Assembly (NCBI GenBank): GCA_029204225.1
Contig: MU832101.1
Span: 23,221 to 87,220 of the forward strand
Direction: 5' to 3'
DNA length: 64,000 bases
DNA from: Diphasiastrum complanatum
Taxonomy: Eukaryota; Streptophyta; Lycopodiopsida; Lycopodiales; Lycopodiaceae
The notes beneath the pieces are model-generated. The model was given only the letters and a program-made list of their open reading frames with translations, searched no databases and was not told the origin of the DNA. A program made the position numbers and the translations under genes. Below are positions 44,801 to 51,839 of this stretch, one piece after another; the stretch's first letter is position 1, and the number at the start of each line of letters is the position of its first letter.

Positions 44801-47206
44801 TTTGGTCCTCATCCTCTGCTTAGAAATTGTCCTTGATGTGGATCCCTTATTGTTCACTTGAGCTTTGCCTTTTCCTATTGACAGTGTCTCATTTATGTCC
44901 GTACAGTGTCTCCAGCTCTTGGTTTCCTCTTGCATTATTCTGGCCTCAACAAAATCCAATCTCAAAGTCTCTGTCCTTGTTTCAAATGCAACTATCCATG
45001 TTACAATACAAGAAAGCTCAAGAAGTGTGGTGGTAATATCCTCCTCTGATGCTGGAGCTCCCACATCTGTCAGTTCATCTATGTATCTGAAGTTCATCAT
45101 GCTTGAAGTGGCTGCCATCCTCCTTGGATCTACAAATTATTGGTAGTGGGCCCATAACCTGCTGTAGAAACACAGTAAACTGATCCAATGGACTTTGCTA
45201 TGTGTATCTCTGTGGTTTACTCCTCCCCTTAGGTAAACAACTGCTTAGTAGCTATACCAAATGGCAAGACCATTCAAAGCAAACTTCAACACACATTCAT
45301 TGAACCAATGTGTATCTAGTGGATGTAAAGAAACTCCAAGAAACTCACTCTATTGAATGCAATTAATTTGAAAGGTGGGCCGAGCAAAAGTCTCCTTATT
45401 TTCTATGACTTTTTTGTTCTTTTCTACCAAAAAGAAAGGTTAAGAGACTGAATTTTCACTATCCATTGAACTCTAACTAACCCGACCTAACTAAACTAGC
45501 TTGAGGACATGGTCTCGAGGCCTAAGTTTTCATATTTCTAACACCTTGGGGCTCTAAATCAGTTTGTTTCATAGATGATTAATGTTTTACCCAATTGAAA
45601 CTTTTTAAATAAATCAGTGGTCATATTCTCTATTTCACAACATTATAGGCATATTTCTTGACATTAAATTACTTATTTCAATTGACATTTTATGTCAACA
45701 TATTTTTTCCTCTTGTTGAGTAGGTTTGTCTTCGTCAAGGGTATTGTTCCTTGATTGGTTTCCTAATAGCATAATTCAGCTCCTCTTATTAGTTTGAACT
45801 TTGCTTATTCAAAGGCATTTCTAGTTGCCTCCACCAATGATATTTGCTCCGAATCTACCATGAAAAGTGCACCAATGGTTAGCTTGCTTTTTCATTATTG
45901 TAACTCATATTGTGGTGCATGTAGAACACTCATGTAGGAAAACCTTGAGAGGAGCACAAGGCTCGACCCTTGATATGGAATGAACTACTAGATATGCTTC
46001 AACTATGAATATATGTGGATCACAATATTAATCCATATTTGACTCAACAATAGTTAAAACAACAATAGGAACTTGATCTACCTTATATTTTAGATCAGTG
46101 TGATAATGTGACTTACCAACAATAGGATTAGTTTCTCCCTCAGTGTGAACAACTTTATCTAAGTGCTCTAGATATGCATGCACCGGAGTTCGCAATATAT
46201 AGGGTAGGTGGCTTCACATTTGGTAAGTCATGATGATTCCATGTTTGGTCCTCATTTAGAACAAATTTTGTCCTTGTTGTGATAATATGTTCCTCATGAT
46301 ATACACCTTGTACTTTTGTTCTACGTGGAAAACTAGAAATTAGGTAAGGCCTTTGATGATGTAACCTCTACGTGTGTCTCATTTTCACATTTTGCCCATT
46401 TGAATTTTCCTTGTAGATCAAGCATAGCAGCCCTGATAGCCTAATAAAATACCTTTAATCCAACATGGAGGGTGTATCTCATAGTTAGCCAACAAGACCT
46501 GAGATTTTTTCTTTAACAAACAATAGCAAGACTTACCTCATCCTCATCAAGTTGTGGATAAAGCATAAAATTTTTGACAATCGGAGCCAACCAATTTTCA
46601 ACTTCATTCCCATCTGATGAACAAGAGGACATAGTAACTTGGTGGACGACATATGAAATATGCAGTCTGTTCTTAACAAATAGGTACTCCATATGATCAC
46701 ACAACTGTGAATACTATCTTAAAAAATTGTTCTGGGACTCAAAATATAAGGTTTGAAATTTTTTGACCTATTCCATAAAGACAATACATTTGTAAACTGG
46801 AAGTAAGGCCAGTTTTTGTTACTTCTATTTGACTTTTTCTAAGACATCTTTTTTAAGTTGATTGGCCACTATGAGAATGATGGGTCTTGATGTTGCATGT
46901 TTCACAGGATGGAGCCTTGGATGTACCTTCTCGACAAAAATTGCTAGATCGAGCTTCACAAGGGGCATTCAACTTTTTGATGAACAAGTATGTTTACTTA
47001 ATTCATTATCCTAAGAAAAAAACATGAGCAAATTCAATATGCTAGCAGTATTGAAAGATGGATATGCTATAATTGACTTATGAGCTCATTTTGCAATTAA
47101 TTTCAAGTTTTGTTATCCTAATAAGAATATGTTTGTGTGATGTAGACCACCATGGATGGTAGAGACTGTTGCCAAGGAGATAGGGTTTGGCATTTTTTTG
47201 CAATAA
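7692..47206 (+). CDS. Saccharopine dehydrogenase-like NAD(P)-binding protein, C-terminal part, five spliced exons
   Basis: Five plus-strand exons join in consistent phase to give the last 125 residues of a plant saccharopine-dehydrogenase-like oxidoreductase. Landmarks in order are DPWVRAVDG and GERVSMR (exon 1 here), VDLEC and YSHKKLS (exon 2), VGIATAAFA and GVWFPEE (exon 3), [12 protein letters not shown] (exon 4), and PPWMVET plus KEIGFGIF before TAA (exon 5). From memory of the family, plant homologues (Arabidopsis At1g50450 type, probably plastidial) end with the same blocks in the same order. The Rossmann-fold N-terminus is missing because upstream exons lie before the window or inside unread introns. 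All introns are GT-AG. The exact substrate of this family is not established, so I give no reaction. Exon frame is undamaged, so the gene is probably functional despite a 34.7-kb intron. Confidence 0.82.
7971..8035 (+). CDS. Host gene exon (VDLEC...HKKLS)
   Basis: The acceptor is CCTATTATAG| and the donor is AT|GTAAGT. This 65-nt exon follows a 190-bp intron and reads in frame from the exon ending at 7780. It leaves two bases (AT) that are completed 34.7 kb downstream. Confidence 0.8.
8036..9811. other. Intronic sequence without recognised features
   Basis: AT-rich. The longest frame (8507-8743) has no recognisable motif. Probably intron plus unrecognisably old repeats. Confidence 0.45.
9822..9919 (-). 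repeat. LINE A tail: (CT)n then (CTTT)n
   Basis: Plus strand shows a long (AG)n followed by (AAAG)n directly after the LINE 3' hairpin region. It acts as the tail instead of poly(A). Confidence 0.85.
9901..9960 (-). other. LINE A 3' end: conserved hairpin
   Basis: Stem ATGCC/GGCAT with a 4-nt loop (9938-9951), flanked in sense orientation by GTCTTAT before and GACATTAATAAAGC after. It is equivalent to hairpins at 14337-14348 and 19150-19163. Confidence 0.75.
10044..11495 (-). pseudogene. LINE A ORF2 C-terminal region with CCHC knuckle and PIP-like box
   Basis: Thumb-like region followed by a Cys-His knuckle CQLC...EEHFIFSC (C-x2-C-x8-H-x4-C type, about 10540-10600). A TAG at 10655-10653 stands where LINEs B and C have [15 protein letters not shown] at 10376-10342 matches the PCNA-interacting consensus Q-x-x-I-x-x-F-F followed by basic residues. 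The frame drifts after that. Confidence 0.7.
11492..12036 (-). pseudogene. LINE A reverse transcriptase
   Basis: Retains [51 protein letters not shown] and the catalytic [15 protein letters not shown] at 12025-12023 interrupts the extreme N-terminus, where LINE B has a Tyr codon. The finger region is deleted. The frame shifts near 11493 into the thumb/C-terminal part. Confidence 0.8.
12037..12863 (-). pseudogene. LINE A apurinic-type (EEP) endonuclease
   Basis: Motifs in order: [19 protein letters not shown] (Glu of the metal site), the catalytic [14 protein letters not shown], and near the end [19 protein letters not shown] with the Ser-Asp/His-type SVVDY block. The enzyme nicks target DNA to prime reverse transcription. 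The domain is essentially intact up to SDW at about 12043, where an internal deletion fuses it to the RT. Confidence 0.8.
12876..13367 (-). pseudogene. LINE A RRM-like segment
   Basis: Same frame as the coiled-coil part. It reads [18 protein letters not shown] (RNP-like strand) and [11 protein letters not shown], then a TAG at 12989-12987 where fragment D (about 20865) has CAG. A second TAG lies at 12875-12873 before the endonuclease. RRM folds occur in the first ORF of several LINE clades and bind element RNA. Confidence 0.5.
13368..14111 (-). pseudogene. LINE A ORF1 region, Pro-rich repeats and coiled coil
   Basis: A 247-codon frame. The first ~170 residues are Pro/Ala/Thr-rich and repeat the motif PPLADL with spacing variants. 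Residues ~185-235 form a heptad-like coiled coil ([17 protein letters not shown]). This fits the trimerising, RNA-binding role of LINE first proteins, but the family is not recognised. It ends at TGA 13370-13368, beyond which the same frame continues to make sense, so the stop is probably a mutation. Confidence 0.6.
14258..14317 (-). repeat. LINE B (CT)n tail
   Basis: (AG)n on the plus strand immediately followed by ATGTATTAATGTTTG and the hairpin TGCCC/GGGCA (14337-14348). Confidence 0.8.
14591..15781 (-). pseudogene. LINE B ORF2 C-terminal region (thumb, CCHC, PIP-like motifs)
   Basis: A long open frame with the knuckle CQVC...EFHFIFIC at about 15000, then [13 protein letters not shown] at 14791-14768, a full match to Q-x-x-I-x-x-F-F, and a C-terminal MSIRRFFRD ending. 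It aligns with the corresponding parts of LINEs A and C, which supports selection on this tail when the family was active. Confidence 0.72.
15786..16803 (-). pseudogene. LINE B reverse transcriptase
   Basis: Split into three overlapping frames (16803-16336, 16294-16064, 16148-15786) that together cover RT fingers to palm. The polymerase box reads YADH and not YADD. Confidence 0.72.
16840..17343 (-). pseudogene. LINE B endonuclease C-terminal half
   Basis: Starts about 30 residues before [14 protein letters not shown] and runs to [19 protein letters not shown]. The N-terminal half is absent (5' truncation at about 17340). Confidence 0.72.
17344..19226 (+). mobile_element. LINE C: RT-deleted non-LTR retrotransposon
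   Basis: Plus strand. Endonuclease with [19 protein letters not shown] (about 17645-17705) and [19 protein letters not shown] (17868-17925). The RT is missing: at about 18105 the sequence jumps to the C-terminal region. The knuckle (CRLC...AHFLLRC, about 18540-18595) is followed by a G run at 18613-18627 that shifts frame. The end carries two PIP-like motifs, QLLLIGFF (18772-18795) and QQTLHTYF (18913-18936), before TGA. The 3' UTR ends with hairpin GCACCC/GGGTGC (19150-19163) and a (CT)n tail (19187-19226). Confidence 0.8.
19187..19226 (+). repeat. LINE C (CT)n tail
   Basis: (CT)n directly after GACGTTAAGAAAGCTTTC, the same 3' end as the LINE A tail. Confidence 0.82.
19227..19693. other. 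Intronic sequence, nothing recognised
   Basis: Contains GCATGCATGCAT-rich stretches but no coding signal or repeat structure I can name. Confidence 0.4.
19694..20255 (+). repeat. Possible solo LTR
   Basis: Begins TGTTATGTAC, has a TATA-like GTGTATAAGTGAGCC at about 20100 and a polyadenylation-like AATAAAGG at about 20231. This spacing is typical of an LTR. The 3' boundary and target duplication are not identified. Confidence 0.3.
20455..20545 (+). repeat. Trinucleotide microsatellite (TTC/ATC)n
   Basis: Imperfect run of TTC, ATC and CTC triplets. It sits just upstream of LINE fragment D. Confidence 0.8.
20560..21272 (+). pseudogene. LINE fragment D (ORF1 part fused to endonuclease part)
   Basis: Frame pieces match LINE A in order: EEKSRDKKA (ORF1, 20620-20650), an RRM-like stretch ending [19 protein letters not shown] (about 20840-20895), then after a deletion the endonuclease [19 protein letters not shown] (about 21013-21070; Phe of GDFN is His). 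It ends mid-domain at about 21272, where the chromovirus 2 LTR begins. It serves as the undamaged reference showing CAG where LINE A has TAG. Confidence 0.72.
21274..21782 (+). repeat. 5' LTR of chromovirus 2
   Basis: Starts TGTTATGTACCC and ends GGGAGTTCTAACA. It matches 4579-5088 apart from about 17 extra bases near its start and a short internal deletion. TATA-like TATGTATATAG at about 21480. Confidence 0.75.
21783..21797 (+). other. Primer binding site of chromovirus 2
   Basis: TTTGGTAGCAGAGTC directly after the LTR, close to the initiator-Met tRNA complement. Confidence 0.65.
21798..23302 (+). other. Chromovirus 2 untranslated leader
   Basis: About 1.5 kb without a convincing sense ORF. 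Its 3' half aligns with 1-861. Confidence 0.6.
23303..24385 (+). pseudogene. Gag N-terminus fused in frame to reverse transcriptase (chromovirus 2)
   Basis: A 360-codon frame. Residues 1-60 are the gag N-terminus ([17 protein letters not shown]). At YPMFNPKF the sequence jumps to the region just before RT, deleting most of gag and all protease while keeping frame. The RT is complete through the palm: [64 protein letters not shown], then [11 protein letters not shown] and the tether region. Start chosen at the ATG shared with chromovirus 1 gag; upstream frame is leader. It ends by a frameshift in the RT-RNase H linker. Confidence 0.82.
24386..24730 (+). pseudogene. RNase H remnant, chromovirus 2
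   Basis: [32 protein letters not shown] is still legible across frames (here named by its blocks TDASDF and FESKKLDP). About 80 bp of the HQSL region is deleted compared with 3281-3430. Confidence 0.65.
24731..25502 (+). pseudogene. Integrase remnant, chromovirus 2 (N-terminal and core parts)
   Basis: Readable blocks: [11 protein letters not shown], a degraded zinc finger (FFWPKM, then [10 protein letters not shown]), and core blocks [24 protein letters not shown] at about 25107-25178, with a short tandem duplication of ATTTATACCAACTAAAT at 25196-25244. The core stops at TTGATTGGG (25494-25502), where the 12.7-kb block is inserted. Confidence 0.7.
25632..25720 (+). repeat. Left terminal region of hAT copy 1: GGTACC palindrome array
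   Basis: CATAGGTCCCGCGGTAC followed by several GGTACCGCGG units, including two perfect 14-bp palindromes GGTACCGCGGTACC at 25685-25698 and 25704-25717. Likely transposase binding sites. Confidence 0.7.
26003..30323 (+). pseudogene. hAT transposase, copy 1 (frameshifted in last exon)
   Basis: Exons 26003-27876, 27991-28336, 28430-28591 and 28694-30323 as in copy 2. The BED, DUF659 and CERNW parts are open and differ by a few substitutions (for example Arg to Pro near D380, Trp to Arg after the second Asp). A 9-G run at 29054-29062 shifts the frame inside exon 4, losing the Pro-rich and AT-hook tail. The catalytic part would still be made. Could be a sequencing error in the homopolymer. Confidence 0.8.
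30607..30612 (+). terminator. Polyadenylation signal of the hAT transposase, copy 1
   Basis: AATAAA about 285 nt after the transposase stop. The same motif is at about 36878 in copy 2. Confidence 0.4.
30847..31254 (-). CDS. Accessory small charged protein of hAT copy 1
   Basis: 135 codons, convergent with the transposase gene. Not recognised. The protein is highly charged and helical: [20 protein letters not shown] suggests a coiled coil, then a Pro/Glu stretch, then [18 protein letters not shown]. The likely start is Met15 (bases 31212-31210), which sits in GAGATGG; the upstream Met1 is possible. A TATA-like ATAAATAGG at 31392-31384 lies about 140 nt upstream on the same strand. Both copies keep it open with one amino-acid change, as expected of a gene or a very recent duplicate. 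Confidence 0.6.
   Translation of the reverse strand: MFKDQGAVRRRSIEMAERIPPKPEGEARRKLEEDIRRHNERHRKQEADIREMLRQTRQRNPEPEPPAPAVDPVPAVELDLDEQIGMNFTRRQLIMVRERAARRRANQEAARANREAEQERQNNAPDEGEESVEDQ
31384..31392 (-). promoter_or_regulatory. TATA-like box for accessory gene, copy 1
   Basis: ATAAATAGG on the minus strand, about 130-180 nt upstream of the two candidate start codons. Conserved in copy 2 (37655-37663). Confidence 0.4.
31761..31863 (+). repeat. Right terminal region of hAT copy 1: GGTACC array
   Basis: Multiple GGTACCG(G/C)CGGTACC-type units ending in CTATG. In inverted orientation it starts CATAGTACC, matching the left end imperfectly. Confidence 0.7.
31864..31903. repeat. (TA)n tract between the two hAT copies
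   Basis: 40 bp of alternating T and A. Shorter (TA)n tracts flank the pair at 25614-25631 and 38135-38150. Confidence 0.9.
31904..31992 (+). repeat. Left terminal region of hAT copy 2
   Basis: Same as 25632-25720, including the two 14-bp palindromes. Confidence 0.7.
32275..36594 (+). CDS. hAT transposase, BED + DUF659 + dimerisation + AT-hook tail (copy 2, four exons)
   Basis: Predicted exons 32275-34148, 34263-34608, 34702-34863 and 34966-36594 join in frame (4011 nt, 1336 residues) at GT-AG sites. BED-type zinc finger: C33, C36, H50, C67. A Pro/Ser-rich linker follows. The DUF659/RNase H-like core has SDGWTD (D380) and VTDNATN (D443), and the C-terminal hAT block has CERNWSTW (E748), giving a complete D-D-E set. 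The fourth exon adds about 540 residues: coiled, acidic, Pro-rich, then two AT-hooks (RPGRPKG near 1234 and RRGRPRR near 1254) and an acidic end. Typical family members stop soon after the CERNW block, so the tail is unusual. Start: first ATG before the BED finger. AATAAA lies about 285 nt past the stop. Confidence 0.87.
37118..37525 (-). CDS. Accessory small charged protein of hAT copy 2
   Basis: Same as the copy 1 gene with one Gln-to-Arg change (ERERQNN for EQERQNN) near the C-terminus. Likely start Met15 at 37483. TATA-like signal at 37663-37655. Function unknown; a second DNA-binding or regulatory protein of the transposon is an inference from its position only. Confidence 0.6.
   Translation of the reverse strand: MFKDQGAVRRRSIEMAERIPPKPEGEARRKLEEDIRRHNERHRKQEADIREMLRQTRQRNPEPEPPAPAVDPVPAVELDLDEQIGMNFTRRQLIMVRERAARRRANQEAARANREAERERQNNAPDEGEESVEDQ
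38032..38134 (+). repeat. Right terminal region of hAT copy 2
   Basis: As at 31761-31863, with a small difference just before the end (AGAGGG for ACGAGG). Confidence 0.7.
38212..38345 (+). pseudogene. Chromovirus 2, right fragment (integrase)
   Basis: Resumes after the second copy of TTGATTGGG with codons for [12 protein letters not shown]. It continues to [19 protein letters not shown]-like sequence matching 4106-4185. It stops at about 38345, so the chromodomain and 3' LTR are lost. Confidence 0.78.
38346..38725 (-). pseudogene. Unrecognised coiled-coil ORF, possibly a LINE ORF1 fragment
   Basis: About 125 codons open on the minus strand: a short Ser/Thr-rich part, then [20 protein letters not shown] and [16 protein letters not shown] with heptad spacing. 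The last codons run into chromovirus sequence and are not part of it. A (CT)n tract lies just upstream on the same strand (38832-38769), the same arrangement as LINE A behind the LINE B tail. Family not established. Confidence 0.35.
38769..38834. repeat. (GA)n microsatellite
   Basis: Long GA run with one GGGAGAGATT interruption. No LINE-type hairpin adjoins it, so it may be a target tract or LINE 5' flank. Confidence 0.8.
39064..39265 (+). pseudogene. LINE reverse transcriptase fragment
   Basis: Frame reads [17 protein letters not shown] and [14 protein letters not shown], the GxxQGxxxSP and YADD boxes of a non-LTR RT (here YAND). No flanking domains. Confidence 0.55.
39290..39560 (+). pseudogene. 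Gypsy RNase H fragment
   Basis: [20 protein letters not shown] and YVYNNHSIS resemble the gypsy RNase H block KEL-A-HALK-WR-YL and TDHQSL. Stops follow. Confidence 0.5.
39561..41310. other. Intronic sequence, decayed, mostly unrecognised
   Basis: Apart from the hairpin at 40332-40375 I see no coding block I can name, and no host exon. Confidence 0.4.
40332..40375. repeat. Perfect 20-bp inverted repeat with 4-nt loop
   Basis: Arms 40332-40351 and 40356-40375 are exact reverse complements around TGAT. No element is recognised around it. Confidence 0.85.
41311..42135 (+). pseudogene. Ty1/copia fragment: RT C-terminus and RNase H
   Basis: The first frame carries [14 protein letters not shown] and [21 protein letters not shown] (RT/connection), then after frameshifts [25 protein letters not shown] and a KGF-type end, standard for the copia RNase H C-terminus. 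Inserted in the giant intron, sense orientation, inactive. Confidence 0.75.
42136..42749 (+). other. Copia 3' flank and end of giant intron
   Basis: AT-rich. May include the copia 3' LTR (purine-rich AGGTGGAAGAGGTAG at about 42254) but boundaries are unclear. Ends at the acceptor of the 42750 exon. Confidence 0.35.
42750..42831 (+). CDS. Host gene exon ([10 protein letters not shown]...GVWFPEE)
   Basis: The acceptor is TCTTGTAG| and the donor is GAG|GTGTGT. The first base completes the codon begun at 8034-8035 and restores the family motif LS[11 protein letters not shown] across the giant intron. The exon ends in phase 0 after GVWFPEE. Confidence 0.85.
42832..46907 (+). other. Second large intron (about 4.1 kb) with antisense copia remnant
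   Basis: Between donor GTGTGT at 42832 and acceptor TTTCACAG ending at 46907. It holds a minus-strand copia remnant (about 43.7-45.5 kb). Nothing recognisable was found in 42.9-43.7 kb. In 45.5-46.9 kb one 63-codon minus frame (46513-46704) is open but unassigned. Confidence 0.7.
43700..45480 (-). pseudogene. Ty1/copia fragment, antisense, in host intron
   Basis: Minus-strand blocks in order: gag (45118-44774, [13 protein letters not shown]), a knuckle-like NCNGLGHIARN remnant, protease-like TDSRAT and HMTPI (about 44650; Gly of DSGAT is Arg), and the GAG-pre-integrase block [13 protein letters not shown] (44345-44300). Many stops. It lies in the second large intron, opposite to host transcription. 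Confidence 0.65.
46908..46987 (+). CDS. Host gene exon ([12 protein letters not shown])
   Basis: The acceptor is GTTTCACAG| and the donor is AA|GTATGT. It encodes the family block [12 protein letters not shown] and leaves a phase-2 split codon. Confidence 0.85.
47146..47206 (+). CDS. Host gene terminal exon (PPWMVET...GFGIF, stop)
   Basis: The acceptor is GTGATGTAG|. The first base completes Lys, followed by [17 protein letters not shown], two residues and TAA at 47204-47206. Homologues stop at nearly the same place, so this is the true C-terminus. Confidence 0.85.
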
Positions 47207-50200
47207 TTCAAATTAACTCCAAGGTTATTCCCTTGCCACTCAAGTTCATAAAGTTTTGTGGATTTGAAGTCTTTTTTGATGGTTGATGTTGGCCTTTATA
47301 GGGCTTTTTATCTTTTTAGCTCAAAGCAATGAGCTTCTCAGTATTTTTTGCTCTTTTCGTGCATTTGCAATTCTGTTAAAAATTCTTCTTTATGAAAGCT
47401 TCAAAGAGATGAGCTCTACTGTGTTATGGAAACTTCAAAATGCCAATATGGCAAATCCTATTGTGTATTCAATCATAGCTATTGGCATCAAATGAAAGCT
47501 AAAGCCAGCAAATAGCATTTGCAATGCATTATCCAACTAAGAAAAGTTAATGAAAGACAACAATTGCCTATAGCTCAAGTCGATCTCCAATTAAGGGTTT
47601 TGAAAAATAGCTCTCTCTAACAAAGAGCTCAAGATGCCAAACTCAATAATTTGGAAAATGAGAGTCTATTCACGAGCATCTTGGAAGGTTCTAAAAGGGT
47701 TCTTTCTATATTGCACCTTTTAGGGCATTTTCAATTTATACAGTCTCATTTAAAAAACGAGGCCCATAACTTAAAAAAATAGTACAAAAAATAGTTGAGT
47801 TTGTATTTTTGCTAATACATTTCTAATCAATTCTAATAATTAGAAATGGGTCGAGCAAAAGCTTGTGTAAGATACTCGTCAAATTTGAATTTAAAATTGT
47901 CTGATAATATGAAAGGGCCAGACAGAATGAATGAGGACTGGATTCTTTATCTAGACAAAGGAATTTTGTTGGGTACAATATAAGAGTTGCTGAAATCCGA
48001 TTTGAGAATTTCTTGTTAATGTAATTTCATATTTTGAATCTATGAGAGTTTAAAAAAGTGATGGAGTAATGCCATGCCAGTTAGTAAAAAGAAAAACAGT
48101 CTAATGATTTCATTGGAAAAATTGTAAGTGATACGAATTGTTTAAAGTTGGAAAATCGAAGTAATTTTCTGAGTTTAATCTTATGGTTGAGTATATGAAA
48201 ATGTTTAGTTTAGTGCTATTATGCATGTATGTGGATGATTTTTGTGTATATGTGGATTCAACCTAGTTGTAGGATAACGTGATCATGGAAATGAATGTTT
48301 TCAAACTTTTTCATATGATTAGAATAAACATAATATTTACTTTATGTCTTTGAATCTTCTTTGTGCCTTATTGGAATGAAATTTTTGGGGGGACAAAAAA
48401 TTCATAAGGGGGGAAGTAAAGAGGACAAGACGGGTAGTAAGTGTATTTTTCAATCAGGTTTTTTCTTTGGAAATCCCTGGGAATAATTGCGTAGTACCAA
48501 TTAGGAATCTTTAAATTAGAATTCATTTAGTGAATTCATAAAAGATATCTTCGGATGAGAAGGGAATTCAGAAGCTTATCACTTCTTGGAAGGGTTGGTA
48601 ATGTGATGTTCAACCATGTTGATCCTTTTACTTAAATCATAGAGTCTGTGTGGATCTTGTATATCCATCTGAATGTCATATTAGACATCCAAATAAATAA
48701 ATTCTCCTTTTTTTAGTAGTGAAGGATACTTTTTCTATAAAAATTATAGGACATCTAGATTGATCTGTGGGATTTTTAGAAAAGTCAGATTAAGAGGTTA
48801 TGGATCTTTTTGGAGGGAGAGCTGGTGGTATGGGTTAGTAATCTCGTAGGGGAGGTTCTAGGACCATAAGGATCTGATTGAAAATGGGAGATTTTGATAA
48901 TTTTTTGATGCCGATCTAAAACCATGGGTTAAAGGTTATGGGGTATTTTGTGAAATTCTGAAATTTAGTCCAAATCCCAACTGGGTATCTCATAATTTAC
49001 AAAATCAGAAATCCTTAAATCTATTTATCACTTTCTTGAACCCTTCTTAGAAATTTTTCAAATACTAGACATTAGATTGACTTCATATGATTTCTTCCAA
49101 CTTGAAGCTATCTTTTTTGAAAGACTGTCATCATCATGTGAATTACTACTTGTATGAGTAAGGTCCATGAAAATTGTGTCTCAATTTCTTAAACCCAGGT
49201 TGTCTCTTATGCATGGTTGGATTTTAGATGGATGATGGTTACTGTTACTCGAGCTGAAAATGTTTGAAAGAAAAGTCTTGGTTGTAATAGAGTGAATTCT
49301 TTGTGGAAGACATTTATTATTACACGATTCTCAATGAGATATGTGTGTAACATATGCGGATTTTGGAAGAATCTTGCAGATAAGGGTCATAGTGAGATCA
49401 TACCATATGTGCATGATCAAATTTGTATGGATTTACTATGTACTCTTGGTTATTGGATCTATTTGGTGCACTTAAATTAGTTGTTCACAATTTAGATATA
49501 TGGACAAGTATTGTTTAGAACAATTACTTGCAGGTTAACAAATTTTTTTATGGACGATTTATTTGTTAACTTAGAAATGATTTGGATAAGAATCTAAATG
49601 GGGTGTTGTACTTGATTAAATGAGTAGTGTGAAGAGAATTCACCAGAAATCATTTATTATAAATTGTATTGTTTGGAGACGCATGATTTGTGAATCATCA
49701 AGATTCATCAATAAAATTTTGTGCTTGGAATATATAGTATTCTTGGTTTAGAGTATTTCTCAGAGGAGAAATAGACTCAATTCATTAATGATTGTATCCT
49801 AGAGAGCTCAATTGGATAGCAGAGATCTTAATGGTTCCAAGAATGATAACTAAATTTCTTTGGAATTCAGCAGAATTTTAAGTGTGTAGATTCAATTCTA
49901 GATAGTAATCTAAAGTTTTTGTAGTTGAAGATAATTATCAGTACTTTGTTTGGTAAGCCTTCTTTTTTTGATTACCTGATGAATGTAGAACTTGGATAAC
50001 TCACACTTTTGTTAAGAGTCTAGTTTGAAGAATATTTTTAAAATTCTGTATTTTTTCCTAGGGAAAAAGATTTTAGAATGATTTCCTAAGTTGTGTGTTG
50101 GACATATACTCCGGTATCCTTTAATGATTAAATATGGTTTTGGAAACCAGTGGATTGTGATTGACGAATCATAAGAGTCTAAATTTATGTGATCGACGAC

Positions 50201-51247
50201 TTATAAATAGGTACGTAACTATTATTAATGGATTTTCAGGAAATGCAACGATTCTCAAGTATGGAGTAATTTTTGATTTAATGAATGAGTTAAGAACTTA
50301 GATCAGTATGTTGAAAATCTAAATCTCTTACTCTAGTGATTTGAAAACGTATGTGTTTTATAAGCATTCTCGTTGAATAAATTATTTTTACCTATGGGGA
50401 TTTTGTTTATTTTAGTGGATCGTACTTTGCTACAAGTTATGTTCTATTAAGTGCTTGTGTACGGAGTTCAGCCTAGATCTTCGGTTATTTGGGAGATAGA
50501 CAAATCTATTGAGATGGGATGAATACTTATCTCAAGTGAGTATTTGGGGTACTAAGAGTTGAGTGAAAATCATTTTTATCTTGATGAATCTCTTAGATAT
50601 TCTAGTTGAATGAACAGTTTTGCCTTAAGGTTTTGGATGTTCTAAGAGGTTTTGTACCAAGAAGCATTCATGATTGATCCACAAGAAATTATGGATAGTT
50701 TTGGATTATAACTGCTAGTTTTTTTTTTAAATTTTGTAACTTTTATTTTTGGTATTAGGTAATAACTCATCTAGTGTTTCATGTAAGCTATTTTATATGA
50801 AGGTGATGTTATTAACTTATAAAGAGTGAAACTTGATTGGAAAATTTATTGCTTTGTGTACTTTTTAAATCTGATTTTGTACTCTAGATCTGAGATAAAC
50901 AATTGAAATATTGTTCTATCTCTAAGTATTTTTTTGATATTTGAAGTGAGACTAATGATAATGATTTTTTAAGTAAGTGTTGGAAGTTAAAAAAATGGTT
51001 TTTGGTTTTCTTTTCTGTTCTAAGGACAAAACCTGTTCAAGAGGAAAGTTGTACATGGGATTATTGTTATAGTGTGCAAGTGGTTATTATAGATAGTTGG
51101 TTGGGTTCATGCTCTATAGATGCGTTTGTCAATGAACTAATTGAAAATTGTGTTTATATTTTTTGATCAAATTTCTTAGATATTTTATTGTTGTTGGAGG
51201 TCCATTGCTCGATAAACCTTTCATTTTGTGAGGGTCAGGTTGCTCGT
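47207..51247. other. AT-rich sequence after the host gene, nothing recognised
   Basis: Host 3' UTR presumably occupies the first few hundred bases. The rest has only short frames; no repeats or domains are recognised. Confidence 0.45.
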
Positions 51248-51340
51248 GGGGTAGTGCGACCGCTGCTCGAAAAAAAACATGAAAATTTTTTTCAGAAAAA
51301 GAGGGCGCTATCCGTCACAATGTGAGCGCTGTGCGCTACC
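51248..51340. repeat. GC-rich imperfect inverted repeat
   Basis: Arm GGGTAGTGCGACCGCTGCTC (about 51248-51268) pairs imperfectly with GAGCGCTGTGCGCTACCC (51324-51341). The second arm also holds a perfect small hairpin AGCGC-TGT-GCGCT (51325-51337). It stands out in AT-rich surroundings. Confidence 0.5.
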
Positions 51341-51839
51341 CGGGAACACTAAAATTTTAATTATGATAGATGCATATTGTGTACAATATGTAGACTTCTA
51401 ATTGTCCACTCTCGTAGCAATCAAGGTTTGCCAAACTTGCACCATCATGCCATACACAACCAATCTTTATCCCAATTAGTGATTGTGTTGGACAAAAAAA
51501 TCAATCACTTTTGATATTAACGTTTATACAAGATTCACAAGATTATAATATATCAAAAGAATCAAATAATTTTTGTTGATTATATAGGGATAAAGTGTCT
51601 TGTATGAAAAATATTTCTGTCTAATTGAATATAAAGCGAGTCAGTTTGAATCTTTTGAGATTTAGGTTGGTGGTTAGCGTAACTCACTTGTGTAAGTCTA
51701 AAGGTTTTTTATATTTGTTCCTATTGTTTTCTTACATCCGTCAACCTATAGTACTTTTCTATATCCATGCATTGCAAGATGATTTGATCAACCAAATGGT
51801 TCTAGGGCATCAATTTTCACCACTCATACATCCATGTTA

